Origin: JAFAGX01 sp035623255 | GTDB lineage: Bacteria > Acidobacteriota > Terriglobia > Terriglobales > Acidobacteriaceae | NCBI GenBank assembly: GCA_035623255.1 | Contig: DASPTU010000114.1 | Coordinates: 1-64,000 of the forward strand | Reading direction: 5' to 3' | Length of the DNA: 64,000 nucleotides | Shown: one piece after another, positions 42,658 through 50,125 of the stretch | Position numbering within the stretch: position 1 is the stretch's first letter | Layout of the letters: the number at the start of each line of letters is the position of its first letter | Notes under the pieces: generated by a model | What the model was told of the DNA's origin: nothing | Seen by the model: the letters and a program-made list of their open reading frames with translations, nothing else | Databases searched by the model: none | Made by a program: the position numbers and the translations under genes

Positions 42658-45264
42658 ATGCCGATCTGGTTCCGCGTTTTCCCATTGGCGCTCTGCCTCT
42701 TGTCAGCGACAGCCTCACTGGTTGCCGTCGGACAGGAGAATTCAAACCAGCAGCCGGACTCGTCTATTCGCATCCTCGGCCCGACGCCTCCATTGCATAT
42801 GGACCCCGCGAAGGCCCTCTTCTTGCAGCTTGAAAATGTCGGCCTCGATCCCGCACGTGTCTATCATGTTCGCGACGTGGCTCTCGATCGCGCCGCCTTT
42901 CACATCTCGCTTGAGGACGGTGTGATTGGATTCACATCTGACGTGGCGGGAAAAGTGACGGGGGCGTTCTTCGAAGGAGAAGGCGAGATTCTTCTGACGC
43001 CGCCAAATCAGGTGGAACGTGCTTCGATGATGTTGCAAACCGGGGCCGCTATCCTGGAGGAAAGGTTTGCCACTGCCTACTTCCGCTTCAACGATGACAC
43101 TTTTGCCGAACTGCAGCCGCTGCTCACGTCGGCGGACAACTCCCATGAATTTGTTTCGCACTGGGACGGCGCCGCCCGCAACCTGGCGTCGGGCGATGCA
43201 TTGCGATTGTTCATGACATTCTCAAAATCCCTTCCATCCTTAGAAGAAACCGGCAATATAGCGTCCAGGTCTCCTCGAGCTGATGATCGGTTCCTGCATG
43301 CCCTTTTGCAGGGAGAAACAAAAGGCACGTTTGATGTCTACTTTGACTCAGATTCCCCGGAACAAGTATGGGCAGCACAATCGCGAACGGTTGATGGAAC
43401 AAATTATTACGATGTGTGGACTTCCTTTTCGTTTCTGCCGAAAACGAAGCATTCAGGCGGCGCAAACGCTATTGCCACAGAGGAAGGGCAACAAAGCGCT
43501 CTCGACATTTCGTCCTGCAGGATCAGGGCTGAGATTAATCCGCCGACCAGTATCGAAGCTGATGCTTTGCTGGATCTCCTGGTTCGTCAAGGAGGCCAGC
43601 GGGCGGTTCTCTTTGAACTCGCCCGTACCCTCGTGATCAGGAAAGTGGAGGCCGACGGTCAGGCGGTCCAGTTCATTCACAACCCCTCGATTGAGGGCAC
43701 GCAACTCGCCCGCCGCGGTAATGATCTGGTAGCGGTCGTATTTCCTGCGCCCGTCCGGGCTGGGCAGAAAATAAAGTTGAGATTTGTTTACGGTGGTGAA
43801 GTTTTGTCGGAGGCGGGCCCAGGATTGCTCTACGTGGGTGCGCGAGGGACCTGGTACCCGAACCGGGGCCTCACTATGACCAATTTTGACCTGGAGTTCC
43901 ATTACCCACCGGGCTGGACGTTGGTAGCGACTGGCAAGAAAGTCGATCTAAATCAGCAGACGGACTCCCCCGGATCTGGCACTCCCCAGAATTCTGGCGA
44001 ACAAGCAAGCCGCTGGATATCGGAACGTCCCATTCCTTTCGCAGGGTTTAACCTCGGAAAATACCGGCGGGCCGCCGCGCACGCCGGTACTGTCACGGTG
44101 GAAGCTTATGGAACCGCAGCTGTGGAGAGAGGTTTTCCCCAGGCCGAAAGCCAGCCAACCGCGATTGGACCCCCGCCGATCATTGGCAGAGAAGCCCCAC
44201 CACTAGAAATCTCCGCCTTTCCACCCTCCCCAGCCCACAACGTGGAAATGGTGGCGGGGGTGGCGGCTCACGCGGTTGATTTCTACGCTCGGAGCTTCGG
44301 CCCGTACCCTTATGGTGAACTCGCCCTCACCCAGATGCCGGGCACGGTTAGCCAGGGGTGGCCTGGCTTGGTCTTCCTTTCCAGTTTCTCCTTCCTGACG
44401 GCAGAACAAAGATCCGCATTGCACATGGATGCGGTTGAAAAGACCCTGATATCAACGGTGATCGCCCACGAAACCGCTCACCAGTGGTGGGGAGACCTGG
44501 TCACGTGGGATGGTTATCGTGACCAGTGGATCTCTGAAGGGCTGGCCAACTATAGCTCGATGATGTTGCTCCAGAACGAGAGCCCCCGCGATTTTCGCGC
44601 GGTGATGGAGAAATATCGGAACGATCTGCTGCAGAAGACCAAATCTGGTGTCCCGCTCATGGAAGATGGCCCAGTGACTCTCGGCAATCGCCTCTCTTGT
44701 TCTCAGTTTCCCCAGGGATACGAGGCCATCAGCTATGGACGCGGCACGTGGCTGTTTCATATGTTGCGAACGATGATGCGCGACGCAGAGCGAGCCAGCG
44801 AAAGACGGGACCTCGAACGACCTGACAGCGAGAACGAACCTTTTTTGCGCGCGTTGCAGCATATTAGAGAGCGCTATGAAGGCAGGCCAATCACGACTCG
44901 GGAGATGCTGCAGGTGTTTCAGGAAGATCTGCCACGTTCGTTATGGTATGAGGGACGGAAGTCACTCGACTGGTTTTACGATGGGTGGGTGAATGGGACT
45001 GCAGTCCCGCATTTTGAACTTCGAGGAGTGAAGTTCACCGAAAAGGGCGGCCAGACCATTGTCAGCGCTACGATTCTGCAGCGAGATGCGCCGAAGGATC
45101 TAGTTACGCCAGTGCCAGTGTATGCTTCGCGAGGAGGCAAGTTAATCCTTCTAGGACGTATTTTTGCGGACGGTCCCGAAACCCCATTCCACTTTGGCGT
45201 TCCGTCGGGCACGAGGAAAATTGTTGTGGATCCAAACGAAACGCTGCTGGCACGAACTCGATGA
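42658..45264 (+). CDS. M1-family (gluzincin) metallopeptidase, exported
   Basis: About 868 residues with signal peptide MPIWFRVFPLALCLLSATASLVAVGQ. The zinc site is complete: H604-E-T-A-H608 and E627 in WISEGLANY, 18 residues on. The place of the GxMEN exopeptidase motif reads GTVSQGWPGL (562-571), so the N-terminus-binding Glu typical of aminopeptidases is missing. The N-terminal 250 residues lack a recognisable domain; about 280-530 is the M1 beta-saddle. ATG 42658 has TAGGTGA eight bases upstream; a GTG at 42646 is in frame. It lies 43 bases before tsaD. Function: periplasmic peptide hydrolysis, specificity unclear. Confidence 0.86.
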   Translation: MPIWFRVFPLALCLLSATASLVAVGQENSNQQPDSSIRILGPTPPLHMDPAKALFLQLENVGLDPARVYHVRDVALDRAAFHISLEDGVIGFTSDVAGKVTGAFFEGEGEILLTPPNQVERASMMLQTGAAILEERFATAYFRFNDDTFAELQPLLTSADNSHEFVSHWDGAARNLASGDALRLFMTFSKSLPSLEETGNIASRSPRADDRFLHALLQGETKGTFDVYFDSDSPEQVWAAQSRTVDGTNYYDVWTSFSFLPKTKHSGGANAIATEEGQQSALDISSCRIRAEINPPTSIEADALLDLLVRQGGQRAVLFELARTLVIRKVEADGQAVQFIHNPSIEGTQLARRGNDLVAVVFPAPVRAGQKIKLRFVYGGEVLSEAGPGLLYVGARGTWYPNRGLTMTNFDLEFHYPPGWTLVATGKKVDLNQQTDSPGSGTPQNSGEQASRWISERPIPFAGFNLGKYRRAAAHAGTVTVEAYGTAAVERGFPQAESQPTAIGPPPIIGREAPPLEISAFPPSPAHNVEMVAGVAAHAVDFYARSFGPYPYGELALTQMPGTVSQGWPGLVFLSSFSFLTAEQRSALHMDAVEKTLISTVIAHETAHQWWGDLVTWDGYRDQWISEGLANYSSMMLLQNESPRDFRAVMEKYRNDLLQKTKSGVPLMEDGPVTLGNRLSCSQFPQGYEAISYGRGTWLFHMLRTMMRDAERASERRDLERPDSENEPFLRALQHIRERYEGRPITTREMLQVFQEDLPRSLWYEGRKSLDWFYDGWVNGTAVPHFELRGVKFTEKGGQTIVSATILQRDAPKDLVTPVPVYASRGGKLILLGRIFADGPETPFHFGVPSGTRKIVVDPNETLLARTR

Positions 45265-45307
45265 ACATCACTTACGCCGCGGCCACCTTCGTTATTCAGG
45301 GTCGTGA

Positions 45308-46456
45308 ATGAGACCCAATACTTACATTCTCGGAATTGAAACCTCCTGCGATGAAACCGCAGCCGCGGTGGTGCGCTCGGGAGAACAGATCGTTTCAAAC
45401 GTGGTTTTCTCGCAGATTGCAACCCATCAGCCATATGGCGGCGTCGTGCCTGAACTCGCTTCTCGTGAGCATCTCCGTGCGATCGTACCAGTGGTACGCA
45501 AGGCGCTTGTCGATGCTGGGCAGACTTACGAATCCGTTGATGCTTTGGCCGTGACGCAGGGGCCGGGTCTGGCGGGTGCGTTGTTAGTGGGGATCAGCTA
45601 CGCGAAAGCTCTGGCATTTGCGCTGGACAAGCCGTTGATTGCGGTCAACCATCTGGAAGGCCACATTCATGCCGTGCTTCTCGAAGAACGCCAGAAAGGA
45701 AATCGCGAGCTGGATTTTCCGGTGCTGGCTCTAGTGGTGTCAGGCGGCCATACGCATCTGTACCTTGCTGAGCAGAAGGAACAGGGCTGGGTGTATCAGA
45801 TTATCGGTCATACTCGGGATGACGCCGCCGGAGAAGCCTTCGATAAAGTTGCCAAGCTCCTCGGACTGGGATATCCGGGCGGGCCAATCATCGACAAACT
45901 ATCGGTTCATGGGAATCCCAAGGCTGTAAGCTTCGTGCCTTCGCAGATCAAGCATCGGGACCGTAAGGAAGCACGGGACTCGAGAGAGGAGGGACCACGT
46001 TTTGATTTTTCATATAGCGGAATAAAGACTGCTGTTCTGCGCTATGTGGAGACCCACAACCTGCAAGATTCGATTGAGGCTCGCCGGCGAAACCTTGCAG
46101 GAAACTGGCGGCCCAAACTGGAAGACTTTCTGGCGAACAGCGATCAGCAAACACTCGATTTAGTTGCCTCCTTCCAGCGAGGGATGGTTGAAGACCTGAT
46201 CGAAAAGACACTTGCAGCGGCCCGTGCGTATGATGTTTCAACGCTGTTCATCACCGGCGGTGTCGCCGCCAACGATGAATTACGGCAGCGCTTTGAGAGG
46301 GATGCGACCATGGAGGGACTACGAGTGTTTTTCCCTTCGCGACCACTCTCTACTGACAACGCTGCGATGATCGCGGCTGCGGCTTATCCCAAGTATCTGG
46401 CTCGTGAGTTTGCACCTTTGGAGTTTTCTGCAGAGGCGGGACTGGCTCTCAGATAA
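45308..46456 (+). CDS. tsaD: tRNA N6-adenosine threonylcarbamoyltransferase
   Basis: A 382-residue essential enzyme making t6A37 on ANN-decoding tRNAs, with TsaB and TsaE. It has ILGIETSCDETAAAVV, VVPELASREHLRAI, the metal-binding HLEGHIHAV, VSGGHTHLYL, the long substrate loop GEAFDKVAKLLGLGYPGGP, FDFSYSGIKTAV, FITGGVAAN and the closing STDNAAMIAAAAY. An insertion of about 40 residues in the C-terminal half (around 225-280) includes RDRKEARDSREEGPR, longer than in E. coli. TsaB/TsaE genes are not in view. Confidence 0.95.
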   Translation: MRPNTYILGIETSCDETAAAVVRSGEQIVSNVVFSQIATHQPYGGVVPELASREHLRAIVPVVRKALVDAGQTYESVDALAVTQGPGLAGALLVGISYAKALAFALDKPLIAVNHLEGHIHAVLLEERQKGNRELDFPVLALVVSGGHTHLYLAEQKEQGWVYQIIGHTRDDAAGEAFDKVAKLLGLGYPGGPIIDKLSVHGNPKAVSFVPSQIKHRDRKEARDSREEGPRFDFSYSGIKTAVLRYVETHNLQDSIEARRRNLAGNWRPKLEDFLANSDQQTLDLVASFQRGMVEDLIEKTLAAARAYDVSTLFITGGVAANDELRQRFERDATMEGLRVFFPSRPLSTDNAAMIAAAAYPKYLAREFAPLEFSAEAGLALR

Positions 46457-46484
46457 CCTCCGGTCGCACGGGAACAGCAAAGTT

Positions 46485-46874
46485 TTACTTACCGGCGGTG
46501 TTCCGCTTTGCCTTGGAGCCGAGAAGCGATTTAAGGGCCTTCGCCAGCTGGGTTTCGATATCGATGTCTTTGAAGATCGTGAAGTCGGCGCGCTTCTCGG
46601 TCTGATCGAAGCCGCTTTGTTTGCCGGCGACAATAATGATGGGGATATTTTCTGTGGCGGGCAGTTGTTTCAGCGCCGTGATCAATTCGCTGCCGCCCAT
46701 CTTCGGCATCTGCATGTCCGTGACAACCAGGGTCGGACTCAGTCCTTGAAGCTTTTCCAGAGCTTCGCATCCGTTCGTGGCACACTCCACCGTGAAGCCA
46801 CGTTCCTCCAGGAAACGGCAAACCGTGTGCCGAATTAGCATGGAATCATCTACAACCAGAGCGGTGAGCGACAT
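46485..46874 (-). CDS. single-domain receiver protein, atypical
   Basis: A 129-residue CheY-like protein with no output domain. The acid pair D9/D10 and phosphoacceptor D53 (VVTDMQMP) are intact. The conserved Thr/Ser of the switch is Val82 (IIIVAGK), and after the conserved Lys102 the usual Pro is Asp103 (IFKDID). It can probably still be phosphorylated, but the classical Thr-Tyr switch cannot operate. A basic tail (GSKAKRNTAGK) ends the protein. It converges with tsaD; no chemotaxis gene or kinase is adjacent. Confidence 0.85.
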   Translation of the reverse strand: MSLTALVVDDSMLIRHTVCRFLEERGFTVECATNGCEALEKLQGLSPTLVVTDMQMPKMGGSELITALKQLPATENIPIIIVAGKQSGFDQTEKRADFTIFKDIDIETQLAKALKSLLGSKAKRNTAGK

Positions 46875-47032
46875 AGCCGTTTGTGCCAGCCTTATCGACG
46901 GCTGACAAAACTCATAACAAGTATGCTACGGGGACAGACCGTCGGGGAACGTTACTATCGTCACTAACAATGCTGCGCATAGCCTTTGCGGCAAGGTGCG
47001 TACGACCGCAAACCAGGCCGTGAAAATAGTCG

Positions 47033-47182
47033 TCATGACTCATTGTTGAGCTTGGTTTCCTCGATATTCATATCCTTGAATTCGCTGGATTCGAATATCT
47101 CACCACATTCGAGGCATTCGACGAACTCGGAATCTTCATCGCGGGATACGATCTGTACACGAGGGTGCTTACACTGATTCAT
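47033..47182 (-). CDS. small zinc-ribbon-like protein
   Basis: 49 residues: MNQCKHPRVQIVS, then FVECLECGEIFES. One Cys-x-His pair (C4, H6) and one Cys-x2-Cys knuckle fit a single zinc-binding fold; an acidic tail (EFKDMNIEETKLNNES) follows. ATG 47182 has a GAAGAG/AAGTG purine-rich SD; the open frame goes 15 residues further to 47227 without support. A near-consensus promoter (47286-47313) drives it, suggesting high expression. The function is unknown; such mini-proteins can bind RNA, ribosomes or RNA polymerase. Confidence 0.65.
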   Translation of the reverse strand: MNQCKHPRVQIVSRDEDSEFVECLECGEIFESSEFKDMNIEETKLNNES

Positions 47183-47594
47183 TTCACTTCTCTTCTCGGG
47201 AATCTGCGACGGCGGGATTGGACTCATAAACCCGGACGCTTAAGCGGCGCGCACTGGGCGACATGGGAAGTCGGAAATTGCGGGTATTTTAGCCTCACTG
47301 ATTAGCTTGTCAAGTCCTCCAGTCAGTAATTAATTAGGGAACATTAGATGCTACGGTTTCTAATCACAGACATTCTCCTGAAGCCATCCTCAAAACGCTG
47401 GGGAAGAGATGCGCTTCGTAAGTCTAACCCGCTTACATTGAGTAACTTGTAGCCAGCGAACGTGCTCTCCGCACTTCGTCAATCCGATGCTGCATTGAGC
47501 GTCACCAGTGCTTAATGTCCCAGGCCGGACTTACAATGCTTTGTATTCGCCTCGAGCGTTTGGGCGAACGCAACCAGGGTTCAGGAGAACAATC
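47183..47594. other. 412-base intergenic region, zinc-ribbon gene to cysteine desulfurase
   Basis: No protein gene seen. The left third carries the strong leftward promoter for the zinc-ribbon gene (47286-47313). Toward the right, TACAAT (47532-47537) is a fair -10 for the desulfurase gene, but no matching -35 was found. The CAGGAG SD lies at 47582-47587. I see no IscR-type or other clear operator. Confidence 0.5.
47286..47313 (-). promoter_or_regulatory. near-consensus sigma-70-type promoter for the zinc-ribbon gene
   Basis: On the minus strand a perfect TTGACA (47308-47313) and TAAAAT (47286-47291, five of six) are 16 bases apart. It predicts transcription from near 47279 and a leader of about 97 bases to ATG 47182. 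It is the best -35/-10 pair I found in the window. Confidence 0.65.
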
Positions 47595-48803
47595 ATGAGC
47601 GCAAGCACGGTTGGCCAAATTCAGGACAGCGAACTGAGGCAAAACCAAGTGAAGCTGCCCGTCTATATGGACAACCACGCAACCACGCCGGTTGATCCGC
47701 GTGTACTTGAGGAGATGTTGCCCTTTCTTAGGGAAAGATTCGGCAATGCCGCCAGCCGCAGTCATTCCTTTGGATGGGCAGCGGCCGAGGCGGTTGAACG
47801 TGCCCGCGCGCAGGTCGCAAAACTTATCGGTGCGGAGCCCGAAGATATTGTCTTTACCTCAGGAGCTACAGAAAGTGACAATCTGGCAATTAAGGGCATC
47901 GCCGAGATGTACCGCCAGAAGGGCAACCACATCATCACGGCTGTGACTGAGCACAAAGCCGTTCTCGACAGCTGTAAGCATCTCGAGAAGTACGGATATT
48001 CGGTGACGTATCTGCCCGTCCATAAGGACGGTCTGGTTGATCTCGAAGACCTCAGCCGCGCCATTAGCGAAAAGACGATCCTCGTCAGCATCATGGCTGC
48101 GAACAATGAGATCGGCGTGCTCCAGCCAATAGCCCAAATCGGAAAAATGTGTTACGAGCACGGCGTGGTTTTTCATACCGATGCTGCCCAGGCGGTCGCA
48201 AAAATTCCGATTGATGTAAACAAGCAGAGCATCGACCTGATGTCCATTGCCGGCCACAAAATCTACGGACCCAAAGGTGTCGGTGTTTTATACGTACGTC
48301 GTAAGGACCCCGAGGTGCGCCTCGCAGCGCTTATCGATGGAGGCGGGCACGAACACGGGATGCGCTCCGGAACGTTGAATGTTCCCGGGATTGTGGGACT
48401 CGGCAAAGCTTGTGCCATTGCTTCCGAAGAGATGCCGAAGGAAGCTTGCCATCTCGCAGGTCTTCGTAACCGGCTTCGCGACAAGATTATGGCCGGGATT
48501 GACCGGGTCTACCTCAACGGCTCGATGGATCATCGTCTCCCTGGAAATCTCAACCTGAGCTTCGATGCGGTGGACGCCGAGTCGCTGATGTTGGGTCTCG
48601 AGGGCATCGCAGTTTCCAGCGGCTCAGCATGCACTTCCGCGAAAATCGATCCGTCATACGTGTTGAAGGCATTAGGTTGCGAGGATGACTTGGCGACCAG
48701 TTCGATTCGCTTCGGTCTTGGCCGCTTTACGACTGAGTCCGAAGTGGACTATGTGGCTGATCGCGTGGTACAGACGGTGCGGCAACTTCGCGAACTTTCC
48801 TAG
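47595..48803 (+). CDS. iscS: cysteine desulfurase (IscS/NifS type)
   Basis: A 402-residue PLP enzyme that takes sulfur from cysteine for Fe-S clusters and thiolated tRNA. It has MDNHATTPVDPRVLE, FTSGATESDNLAIKG, VTEHKAVLD, HTDAAQAV, the Schiff-base Lys in SIAGHKIYGPKGVGVLY, RSGTLNVPGIVGLGKA, and the catalytic Cys loop SSGSACTSAKIDPSYVLKALG. The SSGSACTS loop puts it with IscS/NifS (class I) rather than SufS. ATG 47595 (CAGGAG upstream) replaces the longer frame from 47508. No IscU-like scaffold gene follows. Confidence 0.92.
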   Translation: MSASTVGQIQDSELRQNQVKLPVYMDNHATTPVDPRVLEEMLPFLRERFGNAASRSHSFGWAAAEAVERARAQVAKLIGAEPEDIVFTSGATESDNLAIKGIAEMYRQKGNHIITAVTEHKAVLDSCKHLEKYGYSVTYLPVHKDGLVDLEDLSRAISEKTILVSIMAANNEIGVLQPIAQIGKMCYEHGVVFHTDAAQAVAKIPIDVNKQSIDLMSIAGHKIYGPKGVGVLYVRRKDPEVRLAALIDGGGHEHGMRSGTLNVPGIVGLGKACAIASEEMPKEACHLAGLRNRLRDKIMAGIDRVYLNGSMDHRLPGNLNLSFDAVDAESLMLGLEGIAVSSGSACTSAKIDPSYVLKALGCEDDLATSSIRFGLGRFTTESEVDYVADRVVQTVRQLRELS

Positions 48804-48813
48804 AACGCATCAA

Positions 48814-48836
48814 GGCCATGCTTCGCCAGCATGGCC
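48814..48836. terminator. bidirectional hairpin between convergent genes
   Basis: A perfect nine-base stem GGCCATGCT / AGCATGGCC with a five-base loop lies between the desulfurase stop (48803) and the lipoprotein stop (48846). There is no T-run on either strand, so termination would be weak or need help from Rho; it may instead protect 3' ends. Confidence 0.45.
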
Positions 48837-48845
48837 CTGAATCGC

Positions 48846-49697
48846 CTACTTGACTACCTCGTCCTGTGTGGCAGGAGATGCCGAGCTCGTTGCCACTTGC
48901 GGACTGGCTTCGGGATTGATCTTGACGGTCGCCAGGATCGTTTCAAGACGCCGGAAGACTTTCTCTCGATTTACCGGCATGCTCTCGTCGTTGCTGTCGT
49001 TCGCCGTCGACAGTCCCAAAGCGAATTCATAGCAAGCTCCGTTCTGGAACAGGTGATAGTACTTCGTATCCTCCTGTTTCGAATCGTCGCCGGAAGTATT
49101 CTCGACTTCCTGCAACTCCAACCCGCCAAGCGCTAGTCTCGAAGGCTGAACCACATCCTTGTCGGAGGCCTCCGGCGTAGCAAACTGATTGCACTCGGCT
49201 TCGCTCAAGTTCTTGTTGACGTTGACCAGGAAGAAGGCCGAGGTAAGGTCCGTGTCAGGAAAGAAGCTCTTCGGCATGTCAACCGATACTGCAGCTTCAC
49301 CGCCAGGCTGAACGAAGTTCATCGGCGCCGACGCGGAATCGATGCCATCAGCTCGCTTCACAGAGTATTGCCACGGATATCGGAAAGAGAGTCCGTAGGC
49401 TTGGTCGTTGTACTTCAACGTGGACGGCCGTTTCTTCGCGACTTTCTTCACTGCCGGAGCCGTTACCGACGTTGTTGAGGCTGCTGGAGTCGGAATGACC
49501 GGCTGACTCAACGTCATCCGGTTTGTAGAAGTTTGAGTTTCGCTGGCGGAAGGCTTGCTCTCTTTATTAGAGCATGCAACCGTGAGCAATGAGCCTGCGA
49601 GCAGGCCGGAGATCACCGCGACTCCGACGGGCCTGCGGATGAACCCTGCAGTGTTGGTAAGTCGTCCTACTGATTTAAAGCATTCGAGTTTTTTCAT
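48846..49697 (-). CDS. lipoprotein of unknown function
   Basis: 283 residues: Arg-rich n-region, hydrophobic VAVISGLLAGSLLTVAC with lipobox Cys, then about 70 residues of Ser/Thr/Ala/Pro linker ending in KKVAKKRPS. A compact domain of about 180 residues follows (YNDQAYGLSFRYPWQYSVKRADG ... ACYEFALGLSTAND ... RRLETILATVK). The opening FRYPWQY pattern is like PsbP/MOG1-type folds or other exported stress proteins, but I would not assign one. ATG 49697 has a perfect GGAGGTGA SD; the open frame extends to 49928 with no supporting start. It shares a 255-base divergent region with the micro-protein/SPFH genes. Confidence 0.75.
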   Translation of the reverse strand: MKKLECFKSVGRLTNTAGFIRRPVGVAVISGLLAGSLLTVACSNKESKPSASETQTSTNRMTLSQPVIPTPAASTTSVTAPAVKKVAKKRPSTLKYNDQAYGLSFRYPWQYSVKRADGIDSASAPMNFVQPGGEAAVSVDMPKSFFPDTDLTSAFFLVNVNKNLSEAECNQFATPEASDKDVVQPSRLALGGLELQEVENTSGDDSKQEDTKYYHLFQNGACYEFALGLSTANDSNDESMPVNREKVFRRLETILATVKINPEASPQVATSSASPATQDEVVK

Positions 49698-49815
49698 GTT
49701 GTCACCTCCTGCTGCACTTGCAGCTGTCGGCCTTCTTGCACGGAAGGCGCCGGAATCGAATCGCTTGATTTGTCGTGACTTAATATCGAGCCCCGTGGTT
49801 TGCCATGTGTCTGTC

Positions 49816-49844
49816 CGGACACGGTGTAGCCGAGCGGACACGGT
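49816..49844. repeat. paired direct repeats in the divergent promoter region
   Basis: Two identical ten-base copies of CGGACACGGT (49816-49825 and 49835-49844) sit 19 bases apart, start to start. The first overlaps a perfect palindrome TGTCCGGACA (49813-49822). The layout is that of tandem binding sites for a regulator, in the region between the lipoprotein gene and the SPFH operon. No cognate factor is identified. Confidence 0.45.
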
Positions 49845-49952
49845 TTCATTCCGACGGAGTCCGCTAACCAGTGCCTGGTCAGTCGCTTTGCTTTGGTCAC
49901 CCGCCTGCCATCTCTTTGAGCGCATCACCTGAACGGGCCGCGGAGGTAACCC

Positions 49953-50105
49953 ATGGAAGCACTAATCAATTTCGTGACAGTGGTGGCGGGAATGAGTCTT
50001 TCACTCTCCATCGGACTACTGATGGAAGAACTGATTTTCGGAAAGGTGTTCTGCCCATTGTTTGCCCGCCAGGCAGCGCGGCTCAAATCCGGGCAGAAAA
50101 GCTAA
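49953..50105 (+). CDS. 50-residue membrane micro-protein
   Basis: ATG 49953 with a strong GGAGGTAA SD six bases upstream opens a 50-codon frame. The product starts MEALINFVTVVAGM, has one hydrophobic helix (about residues 5-23, SLSLSIGLL), then ELIFGKVFC and a basic C-terminus (ARQAARLKSGQKS), so it should sit in the inner membrane with the basic end in the cytoplasm. It ends 20 bases before the SPFH gene, which has its own AGGAGG SD, so they should be co-transcribed. A subunit or modulator of the SPFH complex is a fair inference. I recognise no family. Confidence 0.65.
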   Translation: MEALINFVTVVAGMSLSLSIGLLMEELIFGKVFCPLFARQAARLKSGQKS

Positions 50106-50125
50106 AGCGCAAATAGGAGGCAACT

